DNA of 64,000 bases from Afifellaceae bacterium (GCA_028284625.1 JANQRH010000009.1:186001-250000); one strand, 5' to 3'; positions 35,394-45,307 are shown, numbered from the stretch's first letter. Notes: generated by a model not told the origin, from the letters alone. Program-made: numbers and translations.

Positions 35394-36401
35394 ATGATGG
35401 CCAACCCGGTTCTTGTCGAGGTCACGCGCGGTCACCGTGTCGAGAGCAGCCATCGAGGCGCATTGATCGTCGCGGATGCGCGCGGCAAGGCCGTGCTGGC
35501 GCTCGGCGACGTGGACAGTCCCGTCTATCCACGCTCGGCGGTTAAGGCGATTCAGGCGCTGCCGCTGGTGGAATCCGGCGCCGCCGATGCCTTTGGCTTT
35601 GGCGCCCGCGAGCTGGCGCTGGCCCAGGCCTCGCATAGTGGGGAGCCGGCGCACGTGGCGGGCGTCGCCGCCATGCTCGCCGCGATCGGGCTTGACGCCG
35701 GCGCGCTGGAATGCGGCGTGCATGCGCCGAGCGACCCGGAGGCCGCGGCGGTGCTTTCTAAAGCGGGTGATGCGCCTAGCGCGCTGCACAACAATTGCTC
35801 GGGCAAGCATGCGGGGTTTCTGGCGGTGTGCCGGCATCGCGGCTGGGACCATCGTGGCTACACCGCGTCCGACCATCCTGTGCAGGGGGAGGTGAGGGCG
35901 GCGCTGTCTGATGTGACCGGCGCACCATTGAGCGCCAGTGATTGCGCCACGGATGGGTGCTCCGTGCCCACCTATGCGATGCCGCTCAGGGCGCTGGCGC
36001 AGGGCTTCGCATGCTTCGGCACAGGCGAGGGGCTCTTGGTGGAACGCGCGGCTGCCGCAGGGCGCATTCGTGAGGCGGCCATTTCTGAGGCGTTCTATGT
36101 CGCCGGCTCGCGGCGCTTCTGTACGGATGCGATGACGGTGATGGCCGGTGCGGCAATGGTGAAGACAGGGGCGGAGGGCGTGTTCTGCGGCGCGCTGCCA
36201 GGTCTTGGTTTCGGCGTTGCGCTCAAATGCGACGACGGCGATGGTCGAGGCTCGGAGGCCATGATGGCGGCGGTGCTTGCGTGGCTTCTACCGGAGCACG
36301 CAGACGCGCTCAGCCGGTGGACCGACGCGCCGGTCCTCACGCATCGCGGCGTGCGCGTCGGATCGGTGCGGGCATTGGCGGAGGTCTTTCCGCGGCGGTA
36401 G
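35394..36401 (+). CDS. L-asparaginase, rhizobial Ser-Lys (ReAV/AnsA) class
   Basis: The 335-residue protein is of the rhizobial thermolabile L-asparaginase class, unrelated to bacterial type I/II asparaginases. Counting from the first Met, Ser48 and Lys51 (PRSAVKAIQ), Ser80 (AQASHSG), and the metal-site residues Cys135 and Lys138 (NNCSGKHAG) and Cys189 (DGCSVP) fall at the numbers described for Rhizobium etli ReAV. A later lysine in MVKTGAEG probably completes the second Ser-Lys pair. It hydrolyses asparagine to aspartate and ammonia. Starts at 35394 or 35397 are both possible. Confidence 0.9.
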   Translation: MMANPVLVEVTRGHRVESSHRGALIVADARGKAVLALGDVDSPVYPRSAVKAIQALPLVESGAADAFGFGARELALAQASHSGEPAHVAGVAAMLAAIGLDAGALECGVHAPSDPEAAAVLSKAGDAPSALHNNCSGKHAGFLAVCRHRGWDHRGYTASDHPVQGEVRAALSDVTGAPLSASDCATDGCSVPTYAMPLRALAQGFACFGTGEGLLVERAAAAGRIREAAISEAFYVAGSRRFCTDAMTVMAGAAMVKTGAEGVFCGALPGLGFGVALKCDDGDGRGSEAMMAAVLAWLLPEHADALSRWTDAPVLTHRGVRVGSVRALAEVFPRR

Positions 36402-36463
36402 CAGCTTTTTGGGCCGTCATCGCTGTTCAACTGGGTCATCGTAAGGTGCGTTTTGCGCTGACC

Positions 36464-36617
36464 CACCTCCCCCTTGCGGGGAGGTCGAAATTCGAAACGT
36501 CGCGAAGCGATGTGCACGAATTTCGGGTGGGGGTGACACCATCGGCTCAGCGACCCCCACCCGAAAACCGGCGTCGCGCTGCTCCTTGGTTTTCGACCTC
36601 CCCGCAAGGGGGAGGTG
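36464..36617. repeat. Large palindromic intergenic element
   Basis: Perfect 27-base outer arms (36464-36490, CACCTCCCCCTTGCGGGGAG..., and 36591-36617) enclose a second perfect inverted pair, TTTCGGGTGGGGGT (36521-36534) and ACCCCCACCCGAAA (36553-36566). The 154-base element fills most of the gap between the convergent asparaginase and TrmH-family genes. As RNA it would form a long hairpin and could act as a bidirectional terminator. Confidence 0.85.
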
Positions 36618-36659
36618 TAATTGGTGCCGCATGGCGGGCGTTGAGAACTCGTTAGTCCG

Positions 36660-37427
36660 CTATCCGGCTTGGGATCCAAACGCGAAGTGGTGCAGCGCGA
36701 TGCCGCTGGCGGTCGCCACGTTGAGGGAATCGAGGCCGGGCGCCATCTCAATGCGCACCGCCTTGCAGCGCGCCACAAGCGCTTCATCCAGCCCCGGGCC
36801 CTCCGGCCCGAGGATCAGTGCAGCTCGCTGCGGCCTTGCCGTTCGTGCCAAAGAGGTCGCGCCATCGGTGGTCAGCGCGATCGGCTGATAGTTTGCTGCA
36901 AGGAGAGGCGCGAGCGGATCGGCGCCGGGGGCAAGGCGTGCGAATGGCATAAGAAGCGTTGCGCCGACAGAGACACGGATCGCCTTGCGGTAAAGCGGGT
37001 CGCAGCATTCTGAATCGAGGATCACAGCGCGTGCGCCGAAGGCGGCGGCGTTGCGAAAAACGCCGCCGACATTGTCGTGGTTGGCCAAGCCGACGAGCAT
37101 GACGACAAGCGTTGGCGCGCCGGCGTTATCCGTCGTCGCCTCCTTCAGAAGCGTGTCGGCGGAAGGTGATGCGCGCGGGCGGCCGAGCGCCAGGATGCCA
37201 CGGTGGATGTGAAAGCCGGCGATGGCGTCCATCACGTCTTGGGCGGCGGCATAGACCGGCGCGTCATCGGGCAAGGCGGCGAGGGCGCCGGCGAGCGCCG
37301 GCGCACGCTTTTCAGCGATCAAAAGCGAAAGCGTATCGTGCCGCGCGGAGCTGAGAAGAACGCGCACGACGACTTCGCCCTCGGCGATGAACAGGCCTTG
37401 CCGCCCGACGAGGTCGCGCTCGCGCAC
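36660..37427 (-). CDS. TrmH/SpoU family RNA 2'-O-methyltransferase (start uncertain)
   Basis: The C-terminal part carries the SPOUT knot motifs: LVGLANHDNVGGVFRNAAAFG, LILGPEGPGLDEALV and MAPGLDSLNVATASGIALHHF. The N-terminal portion is a substrate-binding domain starting RERDLVGRQGLFIAEGE. The frame has family-like coding upstream of GTG 37427 (SITSPDDPRIAAYRD), but no ATG, GTG or TTG there before the stop near 37540. The true start may be a CTG at 37487. It methylates tRNA or rRNA ribose; the exact site is not inferable. It follows the HicAB genes on the same strand. Confidence 0.85.
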   Translation of the reverse strand: MRERDLVGRQGLFIAEGEVVVRVLLSSARHDTLSLLIAEKRAPALAGALAALPDDAPVYAAAQDVMDAIAGFHIHRGILALGRPRASPSADTLLKEATTDNAGAPTLVVMLVGLANHDNVGGVFRNAAAFGARAVILDSECCDPLYRKAIRVSVGATLLMPFARLAPGADPLAPLLAANYQPIALTTDGATSLARTARPQRAALILGPEGPGLDEALVARCKAVRIEMAPGLDSLNVATASGIALHHFAFGSQAG

Positions 37428-37535
37428 GTCGCGATAGGCGGCGATCCGCGGGTCGTCAGGCGATGTGATGGAGATGATCTGGGGCAGGGTGGGTGAGTTA
37501 TAAAAGCAGTTGACGCCGGACGAATAGCGGCGCGA

Positions 37536-37742
37536 TCACGCATCGACGTATTCCGCGATCGCTGCTGGCTCAGGCACGGGTAGTCCGTCCTCTTTCAGCC
37601 CTTCGATGTGAAAGCGGATTGCCTCGCGGATGTTGTTCTCTGCAGCGGCAACAGTTTCGCCCGTGGCGACGCATCCGGGCAGGTCCGGCACATAGGCGGA
37701 GAAGTTTGACGGCGCCTTCTCGATGATTATGGCGTACCGCAT
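37536..37742 (-). CDS. hicB: HicB-family antitoxin
   Basis: The 68-residue protein is a compact HicB fold: YAIIIEKAPSNFSAYVPDLP is the partially degraded RNase-H-like strand pair, then GCVATGETVAAAENNIREAI, then HIEGLKEDGLPVPEP. There is no C-terminal helix-turn-helix, so DNA binding would depend on the short form. It neutralises the HicA mRNA interferase. Its ATG directly follows the TGA of hicA, the usual toxin-first order of hicAB modules. Confidence 0.92.
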   Translation of the reverse strand: MRYAIIIEKAPSNFSAYVPDLPGCVATGETVAAAENNIREAIRFHIEGLKEDGLPVPEPAAIAEYVDA

Positions 37743-37937
37743 TCAGCGCTCCTTCTTAAGTCCCGCTTGCTTCAGGATACTGTTCAAAGTTCCGGGAGCA
37801 AGATCGTCTGAGTATTTGCCAGCCACAGTGACGCGACCCAGCTTCTCGTCGTTCTTAAACTGGCGATGACTTCCCCTGGTTGCAACCAGATGCCAGCCGT
37901 CCTGCTCAAGGAGACGGATGATCTCGCGAACCTTCAT
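37743..37937 (-). CDS. hicA: HicA-family toxin (mRNA interferase)
   Basis: The 64-residue protein has a double-stranded-RNA-binding-like fold with VREIIRLLEQDGWHLVATRG and the catalytic histidine in GSHRQFKN near residue 23, followed by KVTVAG-like GRVTVAGKYSDDL and the terminal helix GTLNSILKQAGL. It cleaves mRNA when not bound by HicB. All core residues appear intact, so the module is probably functional. The TAT-exported gene lies upstream on the same strand's far side. Confidence 0.93.
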   Translation of the reverse strand: MKVREIIRLLEQDGWHLVATRGSHRQFKNDEKLGRVTVAGKYSDDLAPGTLNSILKQAGLKKER

Positions 37938-37946
37938 CGTCCCGCA

Positions 37947-39326
37947 CTATCCCACCCGGTTCCCCACAACACTCACGCCCGGCACGGCCTCGCCGCCTTC
38001 GCCGAGTTCGCCTGTCGCAACGTCGGTCCAGCGCATGCCGAGGATCGCGCCTTGCGCGGTGTCGGCGATCAGATTGTTGGCGATCAGCGCCGGGCCGGCG
38101 CCTTCAACAACTGACACGGCGATACCGATATTGGTGCGGCGGATGACGTTGCCGGAGGCGGTCACGTTGCGAAGATGCGGTCCCCAACCGAGGCCGACGC
38201 CCCAAACAGCGTCCTCAACCACATTGCCGGTGATGGCGATGTCGGCCTCTGCCGCAATGCCGGAACCGATCTGCAGGTTGCCGTCCGGATAGGCCGGTCC
38301 GCCGACAATGTTGCGCACGACATTGCCTGAGATCGTGCCGAGCCGGCCGCCATGCTCAAAGAAGTTGGTGAGCGAGATGCCGCCCACCGCACCGTCGATC
38401 AGATTGTTGGCGACAACAGCGCCTTCGAACGCGAATTCCACGTAGAACGCCATCTCGCGAAGGCGCGTTGCGACATTGCCGGTAATGGCGAGGCCGTCTG
38501 AGGAGAAGCAACGGATGGCGGAGAAGGCGCAATCGTCGATGCGGTTGTCTGAGACGATGACGCCGTTTGCCTTGTCGAGGTTGATGCCGTTGCCGTTCTG
38601 GCCGGTGCCGCCGGAATCGGCGCGGATGCGTTCAACGCGATTGCCGGAGACGATGGAATTGTCGGTCGCTTCGGAATCGCGCTGAATGAGAATGCCGGTA
38701 TTGCCGCAATCGGCGATGCGGTTACCGGTCACCTTCATGCCACGCGACTGGTCGACGTCGACGCCGACGTCCGCGGCATCGAGGAACGCGGATTGCGTCA
38801 CCCGGCCGGCGCAGTCGCGGAGCGTCACGCCTGAATTACCGCTCGCCATGATCCGGCAGTCGTCGATGGCCACGTCCGCCACGTCCTCGGCATCGAGCAG
38901 CGCACGCGCCTCGAGCGGCAATGCCTGCCCGTCCAGCGTCACACCATCGAGCCGCAGACGCTTGGCGCCGCGTGTGCGCAGCATGAAAGGCCCACCGCGG
39001 AAGGCGAGGTGCGTCTCCCCGGGTACGCCGATCAGGTGCGTGGTGGCGGGGAGCGTCACATCGGCGATCTCGTAGCGACCGGGCGGCAGGAACAGCGGCC
39101 GGCCCTCGGTCGTGGCTTCCTCCAGGGCGCGGATCATTTGCCGGCTTTGGTCGTCGGGCGAGCCTGGGATCAGAGCCGGGTGGGAGGCGGCGAAAACGCC
39201 ATCGGCCAGCGCGGCTTGGGCCCTACCTGCTACGCCTGCCGCTGCACCCCATGCGGCTATGGCTGCGCCGGCGGAGAGGGCGCTGAGCGCGCTGCGCCGC
39301 GAGATTCCCGCTGTCTTGCCCGACAT
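37947..39326 (-). CDS. TAT-exported right-handed beta-helix protein (TIGR03808-like)
   Basis: The 459-residue protein begins with a twin-arginine signal (SRRSALSALSAGAAIAAWG). It continues with a right-handed parallel beta-helix made of repeated turns such as VSDNRIDDC, ITGNVATRL, VANNLIDGA and SGNVVRNIV, each about 22-24 residues. The family is known as TAT-translocated repetitive proteins of alphaproteobacteria, without proven function; a polysaccharide-processing or binding role is an inference from the fold. Its gene ends nine bases before hicA starts. Confidence 0.85.
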   Translation of the reverse strand: MSGKTAGISRRSALSALSAGAAIAAWGAAAGVAGRAQAALADGVFAASHPALIPGSPDDQSRQMIRALEEATTEGRPLFLPPGRYEIADVTLPATTHLIGVPGETHLAFRGGPFMLRTRGAKRLRLDGVTLDGQALPLEARALLDAEDVADVAIDDCRIMASGNSGVTLRDCAGRVTQSAFLDAADVGVDVDQSRGMKVTGNRIADCGNTGILIQRDSEATDNSIVSGNRVERIRADSGGTGQNGNGINLDKANGVIVSDNRIDDCAFSAIRCFSSDGLAITGNVATRLREMAFYVEFAFEGAVVANNLIDGAVGGISLTNFFEHGGRLGTISGNVVRNIVGGPAYPDGNLQIGSGIAAEADIAITGNVVEDAVWGVGLGWGPHLRNVTASGNVIRRTNIGIAVSVVEGAGPALIANNLIADTAQGAILGMRWTDVATGELGEGGEAVPGVSVVGNRVG

Positions 39327-39468
39327 TCTGCGAATGGTCCCTGTGCTTCAAAGGACACACTTGTGGTGCCCTCGTTCGTAGTGGCTAACGGCCTCCACTG
39401 GTCAGAGTTGCGCAAATATCTTAGAAAGCGGTTGAATTTTCTTGATTGCTTTGAGCGGGAGGGCGGCG

Positions 39469-41286
39469 ATGGCCGACCCGGGGCGGAACAAAGTTTTTCA
39501 TCTCATACTCGTTAAGCCGACTCACTACGATGATGACGGCTATCCCCTTCAATGGCACCGATCCATCATCCCATCCAATGCGTTGGCGAGCGTGCACGGG
39601 CTGGCGCTGGAATGCGACGAACGCAAGGTTCTCGGCGACGATGTCGAGCTGCGCATCACGGCGATCGACGAAACCAATTTCCGTGTACGGCCGGATGAGT
39701 TGATCGCCACGATCCGCCGCGACGGCGGGCGCGGCATGCTCGGGCTGGTCGGCGTGCAATCGAACCAGTTCCCGCGTGCCATCGACATCGCGCGGCCGTT
39801 CCTGAAGGCCAAGGTGCCGGTGTGCATGGGCGGCTTTCATGTCGCGGGATCGCTGGCCATGCTTGACGAAACGCCGCCGGAGATCGCTGCGGCGGCGGAT
39901 ATGGGCATCTCATTCTTCATCGGCGAGTCAGAAGACGGCCGGCTCGATGAGGTCCTCGTCGACGGCTATGCCGGCAAGTTGAAGCCGCAATACAATTACC
40001 AGGATCAGATGCCGAACCTGCAGGACGCGCCGGTGCCGTTTCTGCCGCGCGAGCAGGTGGGCCGCACCTACGGCACCTATGGCAGCTTCGACCTTGGACG
40101 CGGCTGTCCGTTCCAGTGCTCGTTCTGCACGATCATCAATGTGCAGGGGCGGGTCAGCCGTTTTCGCTCCGCCGATGATCTTGAACGGATCGTGCGTGCC
40201 AACCACGCGATTGGCGTGCACCGTTTCTTCCTGACCGATGACAATCTGGCGCGCAATCGCAACTGGGAGGCCTGCTTCGACCGGCTGATTGAGCTGCGCG
40301 AGAAGAAGGGGATCCGCGTCTTTCTCCAGGTCCAGGTCGACACGCTGTGCCACCGCATCCCCGGCTTCATCGAGAAGGGCGTGCGCGCTGGCGTCGATAA
40401 CGTCTTTGTCGGGATGGAGAACATCAATCCGGACAATCTGGCGGCGGTGAAGAAGACGCAGAACCGGCTCCTGGAATACCGGGAGATGCTTCTTGAGTGG
40501 AAGAAGCACCCGATCGTCATCACCGCCGGCTACATTCTCGGGTTCCCGAACGATACGCGCGAGTCGATCCTGCGCGACGTCGACATCATCAAGCGCGAAC
40601 TGCCAATCGACCTCATCTACTTTACCAACCTAACGCCGCTGCCCGGCTGCGAGGACCATCAGCGCCTGACGCGCGAAGGCGCTTGGATGGATTCAGACCT
40701 CAACAAATACGACCTCAATCATCGCGTCACGCATCATGAACGCATGTCGGACGCCGATTGGGATCGCGTGTATTCGGAGGTCTGGCACCGCTTCTATTCG
40801 TTCGACCACATCGAAACGATCTTCAAGCGGATGGTGGCGCTTGGCTCCAACAAGCGCTTCTCCACGCTCCACCGGCTGCTTTGGTATCGCGATTTCCACC
40901 GGCTCTATGGCTGCCATCCGCTTGAAGGCGGGCTCGGGCGGATGAAGTTCCGTAAGGATCGGCGTCACGGCATGAAGTTGGAGAACCCGCTGGTCTTTTA
41001 TCCAAAATATTGGGGTTCGGAAGTCCGCAACATCTTCTCCATGGCGTGGACCTATCGGCGCATGCGCAGCATCCTCAAACGCATCAGGACCGATCCGCAA
41101 TCGAAGAACTATCGCGACATCGCCATCACGCCGCCTGGGCTCGATGAGCTCAGCCTCGGCATCTACTCCGAAACGCGCGGCACTGACGCCGCCATCGCCA
41201 AACGCAAGCGGCAGGAGAAGATCAAGGAAGATGCCCGTGCCAGAAGCGAGGCTGAGGAGACCGTCCCGCTCGCCGCTGCGGAGTAG
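39469..41286 (+). CDS. B12-binding-domain radical SAM protein
   Basis: The 605-residue protein has an N-terminal cobalamin-binding-like domain (VGVQSNQFPRAIDIA, PVCMGGFHVAGS). A radical SAM domain follows with the Cys213-x3-Cys217-x2-Cys220 cluster motif in GRGCPFQCSFCTI, and then GMENINPDNLAAVKK. The C-terminal 180 residues contain an LYGCHPLEGGLG segment as in DUF4070-type members. It binds a [4Fe-4S] cluster and S-adenosylmethionine; the modified substrate is unknown. ATG 39469 has GGGAGG six bases upstream, preferred over TTG 39442. It is divergent from the TAT-exported gene. Confidence 0.88.
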   Translation: MADPGRNKVFHLILVKPTHYDDDGYPLQWHRSIIPSNALASVHGLALECDERKVLGDDVELRITAIDETNFRVRPDELIATIRRDGGRGMLGLVGVQSNQFPRAIDIARPFLKAKVPVCMGGFHVAGSLAMLDETPPEIAAAADMGISFFIGESEDGRLDEVLVDGYAGKLKPQYNYQDQMPNLQDAPVPFLPREQVGRTYGTYGSFDLGRGCPFQCSFCTIINVQGRVSRFRSADDLERIVRANHAIGVHRFFLTDDNLARNRNWEACFDRLIELREKKGIRVFLQVQVDTLCHRIPGFIEKGVRAGVDNVFVGMENINPDNLAAVKKTQNRLLEYREMLLEWKKHPIVITAGYILGFPNDTRESILRDVDIIKRELPIDLIYFTNLTPLPGCEDHQRLTREGAWMDSDLNKYDLNHRVTHHERMSDADWDRVYSEVWHRFYSFDHIETIFKRMVALGSNKRFSTLHRLLWYRDFHRLYGCHPLEGGLGRMKFRKDRRHGMKLENPLVFYPKYWGSEVRNIFSMAWTYRRMRSILKRIRTDPQSKNYRDIAITPPGLDELSLGIYSETRGTDAAIAKRKRQEKIKEDARARSEAEETVPLAAAE

Positions 41287-41325
41287 CCGCTAAGGCCTGG
41301 CCTAGCTGGGCCGTTCGAGGGCGGA

Positions 41326-41646
41326 CTATTCCAGAATGACGGCGGTTCCCGATGCTGAGACCATCAGCATGGAGCCTCGTTCGCCCACCGTCTCATAGTC
41401 GAGATCGACGCCGATCACGGCGTTGGCGCCGAGCTGCTCAGCCTCCGTCTCCATCTCGCTGATGGCGATCAGGCGCGCTTCACGCAGCGCGTTCTCGTAG
41501 CCGCCGGAACGGCCGCCGACGATATCGCGAATGGAGGCGAAGAAATCGCGGAACACGTTGGCCCCCAATATGGCCTCGCCCATCACCAAGCCGCGATATT
41601 CGCGGACGCGCCGGTCTTCAACGGAGTGGGTGGTCGTTACAAGCAT
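41326..41646 (-). CDS. YbjQ/UPF0145 heavy-metal-binding-like protein
   Basis: The 106-residue protein fits the YbjQ family: [20 protein letters not shown] at the start, then [21 protein letters not shown], and [21 protein letters not shown]. Family members form pentamers, and a metal-binding role has been suggested but not shown. It is followed on the same strand by the methylmalonyl-CoA mutase genes transcribed toward it; the 32-base gap makes read-through likely. Confidence 0.9.
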   Translation of the reverse strand: MLVTTTHSVEDRRVREYRGLVMGEAILGANVFRDFFASIRDIVGGRSGGYENALREARLIAISEMETEAEQLGANAVIGVDLDYETVGERGSMLMVSASGTAVILE

Positions 41647-41678
41647 GGTCCGCGTCTCCTGGACTTAAAGAGGATCGT

Positions 41679-43838
41679 TCATTCAGCCGCTGGCCTTTGG
41701 GCATAGCCGAGGCGTTGGTTGAGTGCGTCAAGCAGCCTGGCGGCCGCTTCGGCGATCGCCGTGCCGGGCTCGAAGATCGCCACGACGCCTGCGTCGTTTA
41801 GCGCCTGGTAGTCCTGGTGGGGAACGACGCCGCCGACCACGACGAGCACATCGGAGCGGCCTTCCGCCGCAAGCGCCTCAATCAGCGCCGGCACCTGTGT
41901 CAGGTGACCGGCGGCGAGGGTCGAGACGCCGACGACGTGCACATCCTGCTCACGCGCCTGCTGCGCGACTTCCTCAGAGGTGGCGAAGAGCGGTCCGGTC
42001 ACCACGTCGAAACCCAGATCGCCAAAAGCGGAGGCGATCACCTTCTGCCCGCGATCATGTCCGTCCTGCCCGATCTTGGCGACCAGGACGCGCGGGGGGC
42101 GGCCTTCGTTTCGGGCGAAATCGGCGGTCATTGCCGCAACGCGCGCTACGAGTTCGTTGTCCGGCGGGATTTCGCGCTTGTAGATTCCGGTGAGCCCGCG
42201 CACTTCAGCCACATGGCGGCCGAACACGCGCTCCAAAGCCGTGCTCATCTCGCCGAGTGACGCACCGGCGCGCGCCGCCTCGACGGATGCGGCGAGGAGA
42301 TTGGCGCTGCCGGACGCCGCCTCAGACAGCGCGGCAAGTGCTGCGGCAGTCCGCTCTTGGTCGCGCTCGGCGCGCAGGCGCTCCAGCTTGGCGCGTTGCT
42401 CGGCGCGAACGGCGGCATTGTCGACCTTCAGGACATCGACGGAGGCAGCGTCGTCGCGGCGATATTTGTTGACCCCGACGATGACGCGTTGGCCGGTGTC
42501 GATATGGGCCTGCGCAACGGTCGCGGCTTCCTCGATGCGCTCTTGCGGCAGCCCGGCTTCAATGGCGCGCGCCATGCCGCCGAGTTTCTCGACCTCGGCG
42601 ATATGGCCACGCGCCTTCTCCGCCAGATCGGCGGTCAGCCGCTCCACGAACCACGATCCGCCCCAGGGGTCGATTGTGCGCGTGGTGCCGGCTTCGTGCG
42701 CCAGCACGAGCTGCGTATTCCGGGCGATGCGGGCGGAGAAATCCGTCGGCAGCGCCAGCGCTTCGTCGAGCGAGTTGGTGTGAAGCGATTGCGTGCCGCC
42801 TTGGGTGGCGGCGACCGCCTCGATCATGGTGCGCGCGACGTTGTTGAAGACGTCCTGCGCGGTGAGCGACCAGCCGGACGTCTGGCAATGCGTGCGCAGC
42901 ATCAGCGAGCGCGGATCGTTCGGCTGGAAGTCCTTGGCGATCAGCTCCGCCCAGAGCAGACGGGCGGCGCGCAACTTGGCGATCTCCATGAAGACATTCA
43001 TGCCGATGCCGAAGAAGAAGGAGAGACGCGGCGCAAAGGAATCGATCGGCAGGCCGGCGGAGAGGCCGGCACGCACATAGTCCAGCCCGTCGGCGAGCGT
43101 ATAGGCGAGCTCCAAGTCCGCCGTCGCCCCGGCCTCCTGCATGTGATAGCCGGAAATGGAGATGGGGTTGAACTTCGGCATGTGCTCCGCCGCGTAGGCG
43201 AAGATGTCGGAAACGATCCGCATGGAGGGAAGCGGCGGGTAGATGTAGGTGTTGCGGACCAGGAATTCCTTGAGCACGTCGTTCTGGATCGTGCCTGACA
43301 GCGCCTCCGGCTTAACGCCCTGTCTTTCGCCCGCCACGATGTAGAGCGCCATGGTCGGCAGGACCGCGCCGTTCATGGTCATCGACACGGTCATCTTGTC
43401 GAGCGGGATGCCGTCGAACAGTTCATCCATGTCGAGCATGGAATCGATGGCCACGCCGGCCATGCCGACATCGCCGGCAACGCGCGGATCGTCGGAATCG
43501 TAGCCGCGGTGGGTCGGCAGGTCGAAGGCGATCGACAGGCCTTTCTGACCGGCGGCAAGGTTGCGCCGGTAGAAGGCGTTGGAGTCGCGTGCCGTGGAGA
43601 AGCCGGCATATTGGCGGATGGTCCAGGGGCGCTGGACATACATGGTCGGGTAGGGGCCGCGGAGATAGGGGGGCACGCCGGGCATGCTCGTCACGGCGTC
43701 GAGCTCGGCGATGTCCGACGGGCCGTACTGCGAGCGGATGGCGATGCCCTCCGGCGACATCCAGTCGGGCGCCGAGGTCGCCTGATGCGATCCGGCGGGC
43801 CGACGCCACGGCTCCTTGCTGAAATCCGGGATACTCAT
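41679..43838 (-). CDS. mutB: Methylmalonyl-CoA mutase large (catalytic) subunit
   Basis: The 719-residue subunit has the TIM-barrel substrate domain ([28 protein letters not shown]) and a C-terminal B12-binding domain with the DxHxxG motif in [13 protein letters not shown]. It interconverts succinyl-CoA and (R)-methylmalonyl-CoA in propionate or ethylmalonyl-CoA metabolism. The mutA small-subunit gene overlaps it upstream by four bases. No MeaB GTPase or epimerase gene is visible in the window. Confidence 0.95.
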   Translation of the reverse strand: MSIPDFSKEPWRRPAGSHQATSAPDWMSPEGIAIRSQYGPSDIAELDAVTSMPGVPPYLRGPYPTMYVQRPWTIRQYAGFSTARDSNAFYRRNLAAGQKGLSIAFDLPTHRGYDSDDPRVAGDVGMAGVAIDSMLDMDELFDGIPLDKMTVSMTMNGAVLPTMALYIVAGERQGVKPEALSGTIQNDVLKEFLVRNTYIYPPLPSMRIVSDIFAYAAEHMPKFNPISISGYHMQEAGATADLELAYTLADGLDYVRAGLSAGLPIDSFAPRLSFFFGIGMNVFMEIAKLRAARLLWAELIAKDFQPNDPRSLMLRTHCQTSGWSLTAQDVFNNVARTMIEAVAATQGGTQSLHTNSLDEALALPTDFSARIARNTQLVLAHEAGTTRTIDPWGGSWFVERLTADLAEKARGHIAEVEKLGGMARAIEAGLPQERIEEAATVAQAHIDTGQRVIVGVNKYRRDDAASVDVLKVDNAAVRAEQRAKLERLRAERDQERTAAALAALSEAASGSANLLAASVEAARAGASLGEMSTALERVFGRHVAEVRGLTGIYKREIPPDNELVARVAAMTADFARNEGRPPRVLVAKIGQDGHDRGQKVIASAFGDLGFDVVTGPLFATSEEVAQQAREQDVHVVGVSTLAAGHLTQVPALIEALAAEGRSDVLVVVGGVVPHQDYQALNDAGVVAIFEPGTAIAEAAARLLDALNQRLGYAQRPAAE

Positions 43839-45253
43839 GACGCCGCGGTCCTCGCGAAGTCTTCAAGCCGGATTGGCGTCAAGCCGAGTGCAGCGAGCGT
43901 CTCCGCTTGCCCCGGTCGTACTGTGGTTGTGGTCGCGTCGTCGTCGGCGGGCGCCGGATGGAGCGTTGCGCCGACCAGCGGCATTGTGCCGTCGGTCACG
44001 CTTCTTTCGAGTGCTGCGCGGGCCTCGGCGATGCGCGCGGGAAATGCACCGGTGCGCAGGCTTTCGACGATGCCGCCCTCGCGCTCGATCGCCTGGAATG
44101 CGCTCCATGCCCGCTCCGCAAGCGCTTCGGTCAACGCCTCCACCGCACCGGCGCCGGCTGATGCATCGGCCACGCGGTGGACGTGCGCCTCGTCGATCAG
44201 GAGGCGCTGGATGTTGCGGGCCAGCGCGCTGGCGTTGCCGTCGGGGCGGCCGAGGGCGGCCGTGTGCGGCAGCACGGTGATTGCGTCGGCCCCACCGGCC
44301 GCCGCGGCGAAGGCGGCGAGCGTCGTGCGCAGAAGGTTGGTGTCGACATCGACGCGCGTCAGCATGCGCCGACTGGTTTCCGCGTGGAGCGCAAGCGGCT
44401 TCTGTTCCGCGTCGCAGAGTTCTTGAAGCCGCGCCCACAGAAGCCGCAATGCGCGCAGCTTGGCGATGCAGAGGAACTGATCCTGGTTGACCGAAACGCT
44501 CGCGCACAACAAAGGGAAAGTTTCGGACGGCGGCATGCTGGCTTCGTCGGCGGCGCGGAGCCACCACGCCGCCGCTGACAGGATGCCCGCAAGTTCCTGC
44601 GCTTCGGTGCCGCCGGCCTCGTGAAAGGGGCGGCCGTCGGCTCCAGCGAGCGGGCCCCCGAAGCGGGCCGCCGACAGGTCGCGGATCAGCGCGGCGAGCA
44701 CCGTCGGGTCAGGGCCGCCATTTGCCTCAGTGCCGACGGCGATCGTCACCGGGTCGAGGCCAAAAGCGATATTGGTGAGCTCAGGCGCCGTACCGCTTTT
44801 CTCCACCAGGTCGGTGAGCCACTTGGCGATCTCCATTGCGCGCGGGTGCGGCTCCAGTCGCAGATGGATGGCCGTTAGGTCGACGCCGTCCAGTGCGATG
44901 CGCAGCGCCGCAGCATCCAGCGGCAGGCCGAGTCCGTCGGCTGTCGGAGCGCCGGCAAAACGTAGCGACAGACCGTCGGCGCCGCCGTTGAGGTCGGTCA
45001 GCGCCTGTCGGTTGGCTTCGTCGGGGTCGGGGTTGTCGACGATCTGAACGACGGACCAGGGCGCTGCGCCGCGGCCTTTGAGCACCGCACTATCGGTGCG
45101 GCCGGTGTAGAGCGGCTCCACCACGATGTCGTCGCGCGTGCGGGCGGTTAGGGTCGCCGGGTCGCGATCGCCCAGGGCCTTCTGGACCAATCGCCGCCAG
45201 TCCTGCAGGCCGGGAGGCTCGCCCTGGGGCGGCCGGCTTTCTGCATCGCTCAT
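43835..45253 (-). CDS. mutA: Methylmalonyl-CoA mutase small subunit
   Basis: The 472-residue partner shares the mutase barrel ([31 protein letters not shown]) but has no intact C-terminal DxHxxG cobalamin motif, as expected for the non-catalytic subunit of the heterodimer. It is shorter than many MutA proteins because the C-terminal domain is reduced. ATGA overlap with mutB enforces co-expression. Confidence 0.92.
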   Translation of the reverse strand: MSDAESRPPQGEPPGLQDWRRLVQKALGDRDPATLTARTRDDIVVEPLYTGRTDSAVLKGRGAAPWSVVQIVDNPDPDEANRQALTDLNGGADGLSLRFAGAPTADGLGLPLDAAALRIALDGVDLTAIHLRLEPHPRAMEIAKWLTDLVEKSGTAPELTNIAFGLDPVTIAVGTEANGGPDPTVLAALIRDLSAARFGGPLAGADGRPFHEAGGTEAQELAGILSAAAWWLRAADEASMPPSETFPLLCASVSVNQDQFLCIAKLRALRLLWARLQELCDAEQKPLALHAETSRRMLTRVDVDTNLLRTTLAAFAAAAGGADAITVLPHTAALGRPDGNASALARNIQRLLIDEAHVHRVADASAGAGAVEALTEALAERAWSAFQAIEREGGIVESLRTGAFPARIAEARAALERSVTDGTMPLVGATLHPAPADDDATTTTVRPGQAETLAALGLTPIRLEDFARTAAS

Positions 45254-45307
45254 GGCAGTCTTCTAGGTCCGCCGGACCGACGCAGCAAGGCCGCAATAAG
45301 TATTGGT

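Noticed and set aside
42357-43298. 313-codon plus-strand frame opposite methylmalonyl-CoA mutase
   Set aside because: Antisense shadow; mutase motifs including the B12 site are on the minus strand.
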